From Methylomonas methanica MC09 (lineage in GTDB: Bacteria; Pseudomonadota; Gammaproteobacteria; Methylococcales; Methylomonadaceae), in NCBI RefSeq assembly GCF_000214665.1, contig NC_015572.1, forward strand, positions 2,976,001 to 3,040,000: a stretch of DNA of 64,000 nt, written 5' to 3'. The position numbers and the translations under genes were made by a program. Each line of letters starts with the position of its first letter. The first letter of the stretch is position 1. Below, one piece after another: positions 24,836-33,923 of the stretch. Under the pieces are notes generated by a model. It was given only the letters and a program-made list of their open reading frames with translations. It made no database searches and was not told the DNA's origin.

Positions 24836-24894
24836 TAATATGCCTGTATAATGGCGCGCCTTAAAATGAATGCCTTAACTCTTCTGGTAAGTTA

Positions 24895-25752
24895 ATGAAA
24901 AAACTACTATTTCAGTTCGACACTGACACTCATCCTTCAGTTTTTGACACAGTGGTAGCTTACGACGGCGGCGCCGACCATGTTATCGGCCACGGCGGCT
25001 TAACCCCGGATAGTATCGGCGGTTTAGTCGAGGGCTGCATTTTCACCCGCGCGCCCAAGGACAAAAAAAACACCGCCATTTTTATCGGCGGCAGCAATAT
25101 GATAGCCGGTCAGAATTTACTGGCCGCGGTGCAGGCACATTTTTTTCCCGGTTTTCAAGTATCGGTCATGCTGGACAGTAACGGCAGCAACACCACTGCG
25201 GCGGCCGCTGTTTCCAGAATCGCCACCAGCACCACTCTGGCCGGTAAAAAAGCCGTAGTTTTGGCCGGTACCGGCCCGGTAGGCCAACGCGCCGCAGCGA
25301 TGATGGCCTTGGAAGGCGCACAGGTCAGCGTGACATCCCGGCAATTACTTAATGCCGAAAAAGCCTGTCTTGCCATGAAAGAACGTTTTAACGTGGACTT
25401 AGTCCCAATCGAAGCGGCGGATTTGGACGCCAGGGCCGCGGCCATTCAAGACGCCCATATCGTTTTCGCCACCGGCGCCGCTGGCGTGGAACTGCTTCAG
25501 CCGGAACAGTGGCAAAACCACCCGACTCTGGAAGTTTTGGCGGATGCCAATGCCACCCCACCGGTGGGTATAGGCGGCGCGAAAGTGATGGACAAAGGCG
25601 AAATCCGCCACGGTAAAGTCATCTGGGGGGCAATCGGTTTCGGCGCATTAAAACTGGCGCTGCACCGGGCTTGCGTTGCCAAGCTGTTTACCGATAATAA
25701 ACAGGTACTGGATGCTGAAATTATTTTCCAACTCGCCAAGCAAATGGCTTAA
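24895..25752 (+). CDS. mtdA: Methylene-tetrahydrofolate/methylene-tetrahydromethanopterin dehydrogenase MtdA
   Basis: NADP-dependent dehydrogenase acting on methylene-H4F (and methylene-H4MPT), linking formaldehyde/formate C1 units with the serine cycle. The 285-residue protein opens MKKLLFQFDTDTHPSVFD and contains VAYDGGADHV, VMLDSNGSNTTAAAA and the nucleotide loop VLAGTGPVGQRAA (Gly125-Gly130). It ends AEIIFQLAKQMA, all closely matching Methylobacterium MtdA. The MtdB paralogue is less similar at these blocks. First gene of a plus-strand operon with gckA (21 bp gap) and glyA, and divergent from mdh. Confidence 0.94.
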   Translation: MKKLLFQFDTDTHPSVFDTVVAYDGGADHVIGHGGLTPDSIGGLVEGCIFTRAPKDKKNTAIFIGGSNMIAGQNLLAAVQAHFFPGFQVSVMLDSNGSNTTAAAAVSRIATSTTLAGKKAVVLAGTGPVGQRAAAMMALEGAQVSVTSRQLLNAEKACLAMKERFNVDLVPIEAADLDARAAAIQDAHIVFATGAAGVELLQPEQWQNHPTLEVLADANATPPVGIGGAKVMDKGEIRHGKVIWGAIGFGALKLALHRACVAKLFTDNKQVLDAEIIFQLAKQMA

Positions 25753-25773
25753 TTTTCGATTCGTTACCTTTAA

Positions 25774-27141
25774 ATGACTGACACGGCGGCAATTTTGCGT
25801 GAACACTGTCTGGCGCTTTTTCAGGCCGGGATTGCCGCCGCCGACCCTTGCGCAGCGGTCGAGCAATGCTTGGTTGTCGACGACGATCAGTTAAAGATAC
25901 GTTTGGAGCCCCACTCCAGCCAATACCGCTGCGCCAATTGGCAAAAAATTCATATCATCGCCTTCGGCAAGGCCGCTTGCGCGATGGCCGGCGCCGCCCG
26001 TCGAACGATTCCCCCACATCAATTAGCCGAACCCGGCCTCGTGGTAACCACCTACGAAAACGTGGAGGCGGTGGAGGGCTTTGAAGTCTTGGCGGCGGGT
26101 CACCCCTTACCCGACCGGAACGGCCTGAATGCCGCGCAACGGATTGTCGAGAGAATCCGGACCATCCCGGCCGGCGATTTGGTTTTGGTGCTGATATCCG
26201 GCGGCGGCTCGGCGCTACTACCCTACCCGGCCGAAGGCGTCGGTCTGGCGGGTAAAATCGCCGCCACGCAATTACTGCTGGCGTGCGGCGCGGACATCAA
26301 TCAAGTCAATTGCGTGCGCAAACATTTATCCCTTCTCAAGGGCGGCGGTCTGGCCCGTCAGGCGGCGCCCGCCGACCTGCATGCACTGATTCTGTCCGAC
26401 GTATTGGGCGACGACTTAAGCAGCATCGCCAGCGGACCCACCGTCGCCGATGCCACCTCGTATGCTGACGCCATAGCGGTTTTTAAGGGCAAGCAGGTTT
26501 GGGATAAGGTGCCGGCCACGGTTAAAGACCATCTCGAGAAAGGGGTGGCGGGGCTAAGGCCTGAAACGCTCAAACCCGGCGATGCTCTGTTAAATTCAGT
26601 CTCGCACACCCTGGTGGGCAGCAACGCCATCAGCGTGTCGGCCACTGTACAAGCGTGTCGACAGCACGATTATCACACCCTGATATACAGCCATAACTTA
26701 AGCGGCGAAGCGCGAGAGGCAGCCGAACAATGGGTTATAGCCGCCAACATCTTGCTAACCAAAGGCCTTACCCAAGCCACCGCCATGATCGCCGGCGGCG
26801 AAACCACGGTTACCTTGACCGGCACCGGCAAGGGCGGCCGTAACCAGGAGATGGCCTTAGCCTTCGCGCTGGCGGCGGAAAGGCACGGCCTGCCCTGCCG
26901 ATGGACGTTTTTAAGCGGCGGTACCGACGGCCGCGACGGCCCGACCGATGCGGCGGGTGGCATCGTCGATAGCGACACGCTAAATAGTATGCGCCGCGCC
27001 GGCATCGACCCGCTTGCCGCTCTGAACGACAACGACTCATACACCGCGCTTTACGCGGCCAATGCTTTGGTCAATACCGGCGCCACCGGCACGAATGTCG
27101 CCGACCTGCAAATACTGTTACTGTATCCTTTTAGCGAATAA
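25774..27141 (+). CDS. gckA: Glycerate 2-kinase (GckA/TtuD family, MOFRL domain)
   Basis: Phosphorylates D-glycerate to 2-phosphoglycerate, the serine-cycle step after hydroxypyruvate reductase. The 455-residue protein has the family's N-terminal nucleotide-binding domain ([64 protein letters not shown]) and the C-terminal MOFRL domain ([41 protein letters not shown]). The length is normal for the family. It sits between mtdA and glyA, 19 bp before the latter, so it is part of the operon. The alternative symbol ttuD is used for the same family in tartrate catabolism; context favours gckA. Confidence 0.92.
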   Translation: MTDTAAILREHCLALFQAGIAAADPCAAVEQCLVVDDDQLKIRLEPHSSQYRCANWQKIHIIAFGKAACAMAGAARRTIPPHQLAEPGLVVTTYENVEAVEGFEVLAAGHPLPDRNGLNAAQRIVERIRTIPAGDLVLVLISGGGSALLPYPAEGVGLAGKIAATQLLLACGADINQVNCVRKHLSLLKGGGLARQAAPADLHALILSDVLGDDLSSIASGPTVADATSYADAIAVFKGKQVWDKVPATVKDHLEKGVAGLRPETLKPGDALLNSVSHTLVGSNAISVSATVQACRQHDYHTLIYSHNLSGEAREAAEQWVIAANILLTKGLTQATAMIAGGETTVTLTGTGKGGRNQEMALAFALAAERHGLPCRWTFLSGGTDGRDGPTDAAGGIVDSDTLNSMRRAGIDPLAALNDNDSYTALYAANALVNTGATGTNVADLQILLLYPFSE

Positions 27142-27160
27142 ACCCTCACCAGGAGAGACT

Positions 27161-28420
27161 ATGTTTAACCCGTCCATGACCATAGCAGGTTTTGACAACG
27201 AATTAGCCAAGGCTATCGAGCAAGAGCGCCGCCGCCAGGAAGACCACATCGAGCTGATTGCCTCCGAAAACTATGCCAGCCCTCGGGTATTGGAAGCGCA
27301 AGGTACGTTGTTAACCAACAAATACGCGGAAGGTTATCCGGAGAAACGTTATTACGGCGGCTGCGAATATGTGGATATCGTCGAACAACTGGCCATAGAC
27401 CGCGCCAAGGAATTGTTCGGCGCCGATTACGCCAATGTGCAGGCGCATTCCGGTTCGCAAGCCAATATGGCGGTATTCATGTCATTGATCCAGCCGGGCG
27501 ACACCATTTTAGGTTTAAGTCTGGCGGACGGCGGTCATTTGACCCACGGCGCCAAACCCAACTTCTCCGGAAAGATTTATAACGCCATTCAATACGGTCT
27601 GAATCCGCAAACCGGCGAAATCGATTACGAACAAGTCGAAGCCCTGGCCCTGGAACACAAACCGAAAATGATCATCGCCGGTTTCTCGGCTTATTCCCGC
27701 ATCTGGGATTGGCAGCGTTTCCGCGATATCGCCGATAAAGTCGGTGCCTATCTGGTGGTGGACATGGCCCACGTGGCCGGTCTGGTTGCGGCAGGCGTAT
27801 ATCCCAATCCCGTGCCGATTGCCGACGTAGTGACCAGCACCACCCATAAATCCCTGCGCGGCCCACGCGGCGGCCTGATTTTGTGCAAAAGCAACCCGGA
27901 ACTGGAAAAAAAGATCAACTCCAACATTTTCCCCGGTATCCAAGGCGGCCCGCTGATGCACGTGATCGCCGCCAAAGCCGTGGCTTTCAAGGAAGCCATG
28001 AGCCCGGAATTTAAAGTCTACCAACAACAAGTGGTGAAAAACGCCCAAGCCATGGCGGAAGTGTTTATCAAACGCGGTTTCGACGTGGTGTCCGGCGGCA
28101 CCGACAACCACTTGATGCTGGTGTCGCTGGTTGCCAAGGGCATCACCGGCAAAGCTGCCGATGCCGCCTTGGGCCGCGCCCATATCACCGTCAACAAAAA
28201 TGCCGTGCCCAACGACCCGCAATCGCCGTTCGTCACCAGCGGCATCCGGGTCGGCACCCCCGCCCCAACCACCCGCGGCTTTAAAGAAGACCAAATGCGC
28301 GAAATCGCCAGCATGATGTGCGACGTGATGGACAATATCGAAGACGAACACGTTATTACCGCTGTGCGCGATAAAGTGAAATTATTGTGCTCGCGGTTTC
28401 CGGTGTATTCGGAAGCCTAA
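27161..28420 (+). CDS. glyA: Serine hydroxymethyltransferase
   Basis: Converts glycine plus methylene-H4F to serine, the entry step of the serine cycle. The open frame extends upstream to 27062 inside gckA, but the start is set at the ATG at 27161 ([12 protein letters not shown]) because AGGAGAG lies five bases before it. The protein has 419 residues. Motifs are [46 protein letters not shown] and the PLP lysine Lys230 in [14 protein letters not shown]. Being third in the operon after mtdA and gckA, it is likely the serine-cycle isozyme, though a second housekeeping glyA may exist elsewhere. Confidence 0.96.
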   Translation: MFNPSMTIAGFDNELAKAIEQERRRQEDHIELIASENYASPRVLEAQGTLLTNKYAEGYPEKRYYGGCEYVDIVEQLAIDRAKELFGADYANVQAHSGSQANMAVFMSLIQPGDTILGLSLADGGHLTHGAKPNFSGKIYNAIQYGLNPQTGEIDYEQVEALALEHKPKMIIAGFSAYSRIWDWQRFRDIADKVGAYLVVDMAHVAGLVAAGVYPNPVPIADVVTSTTHKSLRGPRGGLILCKSNPELEKKINSNIFPGIQGGPLMHVIAAKAVAFKEAMSPEFKVYQQQVVKNAQAMAEVFIKRGFDVVSGGTDNHLMLVSLVAKGITGKAADAALGRAHITVNKNAVPNDPQSPFVTSGIRVGTPAPTTRGFKEDQMREIASMMCDVMDNIEDEHVITAVRDKVKLLCSRFPVYSEA

Positions 28421-28457
28421 GCGGTAAGAAACCGTCCCGTTGTGTCGAAAATTGGAG

Positions 28458-28483
28458 GGTGGGCAGCGTTTTTTCTGCCCACC
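28458..28483 (+). terminator. Hairpin downstream of glyA
   Basis: GGTGGGCAG (28458-28466) pairs perfectly with CTGCCCACC (28475-28483) around the loop CGTTTTTT. There is no T-run after the stem, so termination may be partial. Confidence 0.6.
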
Positions 28484-28999
28484 GATTTGCGCGATGGTTT
28501 TAATTCACGTGAGCACGAACGCCATGCGCCCACCCCTGGCTGTTTGTTAAATCAATACCAAACAATAGGTGCGCGATAACGTCACCTAAGCATTTCAATT
28601 TAGATGGCCACATGTCCGCTGGCACGACAATGTGACCATCGCCTTATATATCAAGCCAAGCGACAAAAATGGCTTAAATTCCACCTGTTTCGCAACCTGC
28701 CCCCTTAGTCAATTTCCCCTCCCGAAACCATCCGTCGGTTAGGTTGCAGGGAAAACAGGAATCGACTCGGCCAAACATAGGTTGGCGGAAGTTGTATTCG
28801 CCGGACAATGAAAAACCGGCACAAATCCAATTCCTGACTATTTTTATGAGGTATCCGCGGAAAAGCGCTCAAGAACTTGAACGATATTTATCCGCCATTC
28901 GCCAAGTAATAACTTAAAACAGCCGAAAACCTTTTTATTCGATTGCAGAAATAACGACCCAACCGCCCCTTCCACCAAACAATATTCAGGAGTAAGTGC
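28484..28999. other. Intergenic region upstream of the RoxA-like cytochrome
   Basis: 516 bp with no gene recognised. A CACAT...ATGTG inverted pair lies near 28613-28643. The promoter of the cytochrome gene must be here. Confidence 0.5.
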
Positions 29000-30835
29000 A
29001 TGAAAAACAAATATAACAAAAGCATGTCCGTAATTTTTGCTGCATCGCTGCTTTCATTGGCGGGTTGCGACACGACTAAAACAACGGAACCCGCAAAGGA
29101 TGCGCCTAAACCCGGCGAACCCACTGAAAAGCTTGTCTACTTGGAGCAGGGTTGGACGGACGACGAAATGCTGGATTTTTATAACACCTCGCAAGGTTCG
29201 CAATTAATACCTTATGCCTGGTTTTTGGCGTTGGAACAGGCGAACAGCAGCGAGTTGTTCAGGGACGACAAAAATATGAAATCCTTTGGCTATATTCCGC
29301 AACCTCCCAGACCCGGTCGTAATCCGGAGGGCTTACCGGTGGGTTTCGTGAAGGAAGATGTTCAGGAGGCTTTTTTAAATGCGGCTTTGCATGCCGAGCG
29401 GATCAACACCCACGCGCAAGCCAATCAGCAAGGCTACCAGGAGTGGATGGGGTTGACCTGCGCCGCATGTCATACCGCCGATCTGCGTTATGGCGACAAA
29501 ACACTGCGAATCAACGGCGCACCGGCGCTTGCGGATTTTTCCACTTTCATGAACCAATTGTCCGCAGCATTGACCGCAACCGTTAATGACGACGCCAAAC
29601 TGACCCGCTTCGCCCAAAAAGTACTGGCCGAGGGCGGCTACAACGACGTGGAAAAGCAATCGTTGAAATCGCAGCTGGAAGCCTATATTGCTTGGCTGAA
29701 CGGCTATATCGGCGTCAATTATGCCGGTTTGCCCACACCCTACGGTTACGGTCGTTTGGACGCGTTCGGCGCTATCCTGAACCGCGTAACAGCCAGCCTT
29801 CTGGATATGCCCGGCAATGCCACACCAGCCAATGCGCCGGTCAGTTATCCCTTCTTATGGAATACGTCGCAACTCGATTGGGTGCAATGGAACGGGTCCG
29901 CCAATAACCATATCGGCCGGAATGTCGGCGAAGTAACCGGCGTGTTTGCGCATACCGTACTAAAGACGGACAACGACGCTGACCGTTTTTATTCATCCGC
30001 CAAAATCGTCAATCTGGACCGCTTGGAACAATATATGGCCAAGTTGGAAGCGCCGAAATGGGGCGCGCCGCTGCCGGACATCGATCAGAGCAAAGCCGAA
30101 AAGGGCAAAGCGCTCTACGCCGCCAACTGCGTGGGCTGCCATGGCATTAGAGACGAGAACGGCCAATTCCCGATGACGCCGACCAACGCGGTAGGCAAAC
30201 AGTTTATTGCCACCCACATGACCGGCTTGGCCGAGATCGGCACCGATCCGTTGATGGCGACGAATTTCGTTAATCCCGCCTTTAATGTCGACCCCGGCCC
30301 GATGCGCGCCTTTCTGCCGGAGGCAATGCGCAATCTGCCCAAAGTGCCCAGAGGCGCGATGCTGAGCACCGCAACCACTAATATCATCGGCAAGCAGCTG
30401 GCAACGTTTCAGCCGCCGCTGGATCAAACCCAATTACTGGAACTGGCCGGCTATCACCTTGCCAGCGAAACCCCACCCAATTTGCTGGCTTATAAAGCAA
30501 GACCCTTAAACGGTATCTGGGCTACCGCGCCGTATATGCATAACGGTTCAATTGCCAATCTATACCAGGCCTTGTTGCCGGACACAGCACGGGAAACGCA
30601 ATTCTACGTCGGCGGCAATCGCTTCGATCCGGTTAAAGTTGGCTATGAACCGGATCAGGAAGGCAATTATTTCCTGTTTAAAGCAGTGGACGAGGATGGC
30701 GTGGCAGTGCCGGGCAATAGCAATAAAGGCCACTCGGGTAATAACTTTACCAAAACCTTGGGCGAAGACGGGCGGTGGCGCGATTTCACCGACGAAGAAC
30801 GCTATCAATTGATCGAGTATATGAAAACACTGTAA
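29000..30835 (+). CDS. Di-haem cytochrome c lipoprotein, peroxidase/RoxA-like
   Basis: A 611-residue lipoprotein: the signal ends at the lipobox LAGC (Cys23). A signature YLEQGWTDDEMLDFYNTSQG then SQLIPYAWFLALEQ follows; I associate this opening with the di-haem 'CytoC_perox'/rubber-oxygenase RoxA-like branch rather than classical peroxidases. Haem sites are CAACH at 154-158 and CVGCH at 377-381. GIWATAPYMHNGSIANLYQALL near residue 515 is the peroxidase-superfamily signature. RoxA itself cleaves polyisoprene using oxygen, but most relatives have no known substrate. It follows glyA after about 580 bp and ends at a strong hairpin, so it is probably transcribed alone. Confidence 0.82.
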   Translation: MKNKYNKSMSVIFAASLLSLAGCDTTKTTEPAKDAPKPGEPTEKLVYLEQGWTDDEMLDFYNTSQGSQLIPYAWFLALEQANSSELFRDDKNMKSFGYIPQPPRPGRNPEGLPVGFVKEDVQEAFLNAALHAERINTHAQANQQGYQEWMGLTCAACHTADLRYGDKTLRINGAPALADFSTFMNQLSAALTATVNDDAKLTRFAQKVLAEGGYNDVEKQSLKSQLEAYIAWLNGYIGVNYAGLPTPYGYGRLDAFGAILNRVTASLLDMPGNATPANAPVSYPFLWNTSQLDWVQWNGSANNHIGRNVGEVTGVFAHTVLKTDNDADRFYSSAKIVNLDRLEQYMAKLEAPKWGAPLPDIDQSKAEKGKALYAANCVGCHGIRDENGQFPMTPTNAVGKQFIATHMTGLAEIGTDPLMATNFVNPAFNVDPGPMRAFLPEAMRNLPKVPRGAMLSTATTNIIGKQLATFQPPLDQTQLLELAGYHLASETPPNLLAYKARPLNGIWATAPYMHNGSIANLYQALLPDTARETQFYVGGNRFDPVKVGYEPDQEGNYFLFKAVDEDGVAVPGNSNKGHSGNNFTKTLGEDGRWRDFTDEERYQLIEYMKTL

Positions 30836-30844
30836 TTGAAAATC

Positions 30845-30870
30845 GCCCCCGGCAAAGCCGGGGGCTGTTT
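30845..30870 (+). terminator. Terminator-like hairpin after the cytochrome gene
   Basis: GCCCCCGGC-AAA-GCCGGGGGC is a perfect 9-bp stem with a 3-base loop, starting nine bases after the stop and followed by TGTTTG. Confidence 0.75.
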
Positions 30871-30938
30871 GCTGTTCGTGACTACCAATACCTTAGGCTT
30901 GGGATACCTGTTTTTCCAAATCGAGGCCCAGCCGTTTT

Positions 30939-31325
30939 CTATTCATACCGGACTCGTCCTTGGTTACTTGGGCGGCTCAATTCCTGGTTCAGCCAACGCA
31001 TCAGCACCTCTACGATGTAGTGTTGTTCTTCGTTGCTTAATAATCTCCCTTGCGCAATGCCATGCCACTTTTGTAGACAGCCCCGGCAACAGCAGGCCGT
31101 GGCATGCTGCGCTACAAATACCGGATGGCCGGCATACGGCGTCTGTTTTCCGTCGTTAGCAATCACCGCCCCTGCCAAGCGTTTGCCGACGAAATCCGCC
31201 GCGTGTTCGCGCATGACCGGCAACCCCTTGGTGTGCAGATAGTGTAAATCCTTGGCCCGCAGATGAAATTTGCCACGAAACGTCGACTTGGCCAGCGCGG
31301 CAAACAGTTGATCCATGTCTCTCAC
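30939..31325 (-). CDS. DUF4186 protein
   Basis: A 128-residue protein matching the DUF4186 family: FRGKFHLRAKDLHYLHTKG, DFVGKRLAGAVIANDGKQTP, GHPVFVAQHATACCCRGCLQ and KWHGIAQGR...LMRWL. The central CCCRGC cluster may bind metal. I keep the GTG start at 31325 because it gives the family-typical opening MRD-D-LF; an ATG three codons later (31316) is the alternative. It lies 18 bp downstream of the dienelactone hydrolase gene on the same strand. The biochemical function is not known to me. Confidence 0.85.
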   Translation of the reverse strand: MRDMDQLFAALAKSTFRGKFHLRAKDLHYLHTKGLPVMREHAADFVGKRLAGAVIANDGKQTPYAGHPVFVAQHATACCCRGCLQKWHGIAQGRLLSNEEQHYIVEVLMRWLNQELSRPSNQGRVRYE

Positions 31326-31343
31326 GACAGCAACTGCGACGGC

Positions 31344-32129
31344 TCAGGGTTTGAGAACTTCGTCAAACAATTCCTGCATCGCTGCCCAAGAGCGGTTATC
31401 CGCGTCGGCATTGTAGGCAAGCGGCATATCGTTGGCCTTCCCAAGCCTATCGGCGTCCGGATTGGTAAAGCTGTGCTTGGCCCCAGGATAGTTAACAAAT
31501 TGATAATCCGCACCGGCCCGCGCCATTTCCTGTTTGAACGCACTGATGCTTTCAGGGGAAACAAAGGTGTCCGCCGCCCCGTTCAACACTAAAATCCGGG
31601 CTTTGACCTGGCCCGGCCGCGCAGGGGTATCGGTGGCCAGATTACCGTGAAAGCTAATTACCGCGGCCAGATCGACGCCCTGGCGAGCCATATTCAATAC
31701 CGTCGCCCCACCGAAACAATAACCGATGGCGGCGATTTTTCCGGCGTCCACTTGGGGCCGGCCGGCCAGTAATTCTCTGGCAGCCTCGAAGCGCTGCCGA
31801 GCCAATCCGGCCTGTCCCGTTACGGCCTTCATAAACGCCGCCGCGTCCTTGCCGTGTTCGCTCAGTTTTCCGTCGCCGTACATATCGACTGCCAATGCGG
31901 TGTATCCCAGCTCCGCCAGCATACGGGCCCGTTTACGGGCGTAATCGTTCAGGCCCCACCATTCGTGCACCACCAGCACGCCGGGTTGCTTGTCGCCCTT
32001 GGCGTCGTCCCAAACCAGATAACCTTTCAGCACGGTGTCGCCGGCGCGATAGTCGACATTCTCTTCATGCAGCGCAGCTTGCAAATACGGTGTAAACAAC
32101 AATGCATACAACAACACTAAATACTTCAT
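31344..32129 (-). CDS. Exported dienelactone hydrolase-family protein
   Basis: A 261-residue alpha/beta hydrolase with a signal peptide (MKYLVLLYALLFTPYLQA). It has the dienelactone hydrolase layout: VVHEWWGLNDYARKRARML, then the nucleophile Cys138 in IGYCFGGATV, Asp187 in NGAADTFVSPES and His219 in PGAKHSFTNPDAD. The start at 32129 has GGAG seven bases upstream. Substrates of exported members are mostly unknown, and carbohydrate or xenobiotic esters are possible. It forms a two-gene unit with the DUF4186 gene downstream. Confidence 0.87.
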   Translation of the reverse strand: MKYLVLLYALLFTPYLQAALHEENVDYRAGDTVLKGYLVWDDAKGDKQPGVLVVHEWWGLNDYARKRARMLAELGYTALAVDMYGDGKLSEHGKDAAAFMKAVTGQAGLARQRFEAARELLAGRPQVDAGKIAAIGYCFGGATVLNMARQGVDLAAVISFHGNLATDTPARPGQVKARILVLNGAADTFVSPESISAFKQEMARAGADYQFVNYPGAKHSFTNPDADRLGKANDMPLAYNADADNRSWAAMQELFDEVLKP

Positions 32130-32422
32130 CACCCACTCCAAATTAAAATAATAACCGGTTGCAATTGATACCTTTCTTCCAGCTTAACTTCAAGGCTGAC
32201 TTATCGCAAATAGCCTGCGCCAAGGTTAAACGGCGCAATCTGAATACGCGCATCGACAACATGACGCTCAGGGTTTTCGGCTTCGCCAAACCACCTATAA
32301 AAACTTCCCGGCGAATCATAAATTTTGCTAGTTTTAAATTTGTATTCATTTACAATTACCCCGAACTCCACTCAGGAATTTCAGCCACTTATCAGAACAA
32401 CTACAAAACAGAGGAAGAGAGT

Positions 32423-32760
32423 ATGAACGACATAATCCCGAAAGGCATGCCTTATTGCGAAGCGATTGCGGCCGGCGAGATTGTTGCCTTGAATTCCACC
32501 GAGGATGGGACGTTTTTCAGTACTACCGGCTATATTCACCGCATCTGAGACAGCTCCGGGTGATCGACGGCGGACGGAATTTAATCGACAGGCACCGCAC
32601 ACCCGTTAAAGCGTGGAAAGATAGCGTTGCCTTCCTACCCTGCGACACTGTGACGGTCAGGGCAAAATTTTCGCTGTACAAAGGCAAATTTGTCTATCAC
32701 TGCCACATTCTGGAACACTAAAACATGGGTATCATGCGCACCTTTAAAGTTGTTGATTTA
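32423..32760 (+). pseudogene. Remnant of a multicopper oxidase (CotA/bilirubin oxidase-like), C-terminal part
   Basis: Two frames together give the C-terminal third of a multicopper oxidase. The first (32423-32548) reads MPYCEAIAAGEIVALNSTED, like the segment before the HPxHLH copper site. The second (about 32524-32760) reads SPHLRQLRVIDGG, then WKDSVAFLPCDTVTVRAKF, then GKFVYHCHILEH, the type 1/type 3 copper ligand block. A frameshift joins them near 32530. A TAA at 32719-32721 replaces the usual acidic codon directly after HCHILEH, and the frame then continues NMGIMRTFKVV, as in intact enzymes. The HPxHLH ligands are also lost. The gene is dead, with most of its 5' part gone. Confidence 0.78.
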
Positions 32761-32928
32761 TATAGAGGGTGGACTAAGCTTATTTTCAACCTCGTTTTTA
32801 AAAATCGCACTGTAACTCACCGATAACCCGTTACATTTGCCACCAATCCTTTAACTAGCATACCGAATGCAGGAGTTAGAAATCGCGGATTATCCGGCTG
32901 AGCCAGACTAAGCTACTGGTAAAGTATT

Positions 32929-33462
32929 ATGATGCAAGAGCTACCCCTTGACCAAGTATACCCACTTCTGGAGCCCGGCCCGGTGGTGCTTCTGACTACC
33001 GCGGTAAAAGACCGCCCAAATGTGATGACGCTATCCTGGCACAGTATGCTGGAGTTGGATCCGCCCACGCTTGCCTGCGTAGTCAATGAAAACAACCACA
33101 GTTTCGCTGCCTTGAACGATACCCTGGAGTGCGTGATTGCGATACCTGCGCTGCATATGGCCGAAAAAGCCGTACAAATCGGTAATACATCCGGACGCGA
33201 CACCGACAAATTTTCCGCCGCCAGCCTGACGGCAAGGCCCGCGTGGCAAGTGGGTGCGCCGATAATCACCGAGTGCTTCGCCAATCTGGAGTGCCGTGTA
33301 AACGATACGCGTCTGGTTGGCGATTACAACCTGTTCGTATTGGAGATTGTGGAAGCCTGGACCGACCCCCAACAGCCCAATCCGCAAACCTTTCACCACC
33401 CCGGTTACGGCCGGTTAGTGCTAGACGGCGAGGACATCAGTTTTGCTTCCAATGTACGTTAG
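32929..33462 (+). CDS. Flavin reductase-like (FMN-binding split barrel) protein
   Basis: A 177-residue protein of the flavin reductase / split-barrel FMN-binding family. The block PGPVVLLTTAVKDRPNVMTLSWH near the N-terminus and GDYNLFVLEIVEAW near the C-terminus are typical. Such proteins supply reduced FMN to partner monooxygenases or act as stand-alone oxidoreductases. There are two possible ATGs in a row (32929 and 32932). No partner monooxygenase is adjacent, so the role cannot be narrowed. The gene stands alone between the dead multicopper oxidase and a long intergenic stretch. Confidence 0.82.
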   Translation: MMQELPLDQVYPLLEPGPVVLLTTAVKDRPNVMTLSWHSMLELDPPTLACVVNENNHSFAALNDTLECVIAIPALHMAEKAVQIGNTSGRDTDKFSAASLTARPAWQVGAPIITECFANLECRVNDTRLVGDYNLFVLEIVEAWTDPQQPNPQTFHHPGYGRLVLDGEDISFASNVR

Positions 33463-33923
33463 TGGGGCAATGCCGCATTTTGCACCAAAAAAGTGCATAC
33501 GACGTGTTATACCCGCCGGTTTTCGCTCGGTGACTGAAAACTAAAGCCTCTGAGCTCGAAAATAACACGGTCAAACCAGTTAATGCTTCGATTAACTTCC
33601 AGCCTGATAAAAAGGACAAACTTCTTTTAAACCAACACCACCGAAATCCCTCGGAAGACAGGTGGTTTCCACCCAATATGGCCCTCAGCCCGGGTAACCG
33701 GCTGGCCCTATGCCCGCAATGTTTTAGCGACACGATTAAGCGTTATAGCTGTCAAATACTGAATAACGGTACAAACTTTGCTTTAAAGTAACCACGTTAA
33801 TAAGGAATTTTGCATGATGACACATTTGCAGCTGATGGTTTTTTCAGCCTGGAATACCTTGAGGCACTGCGGTTTCCCTGCCTCAATATCCAATGCCTGC
33901 GCGCCGAACACCCAGATTAAACG
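33463..33923. other. Intergenic stretch before the glycosylglycerate operon
   Basis: 461 bp. A 98-codon minus-strand frame here has no coding character. An NtrC-like palindrome lies at 33481-33497, and GGTGG-TTT-CCACC near 33660-33673 forms a small hairpin. I tested by eye for riboswitch signatures and found none I could name. Confidence 0.45.
33481..33497. promoter_or_regulatory. NtrC-like palindrome
   Basis: TGCACCAAAAAAGTGCA has TGCAC arms separated by seven bases and resembles the TGCACC-N5-GGTGCA consensus of NtrC sites. It is 430 bp from the downstream operon and 18 bp past a stop codon, so its target is unclear. Confidence 0.3.

Noticed and set aside
27515..28351. 278-codon minus-strand open frame opposite glyA
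   Set aside because: It mirrors the glyA coding sequence; the His/Gly/Phe-rich product is typical of an antisense shadow of a GC-biased gene.
28613..28643. Sigma-54-like TGGCACG element upstream of the RoxA-like gene
   Set aside because: The TGGCACG is present but the downstream TTGC element is not at the required spacing.
33437..33733. 98-codon minus-strand frame or possible riboswitch upstream of the glycosylglycerate operon
   Set aside because: The composition is not protein-like, and I found no conserved core of cobalamin, glycine, SAM or c-di-GMP riboswitches.
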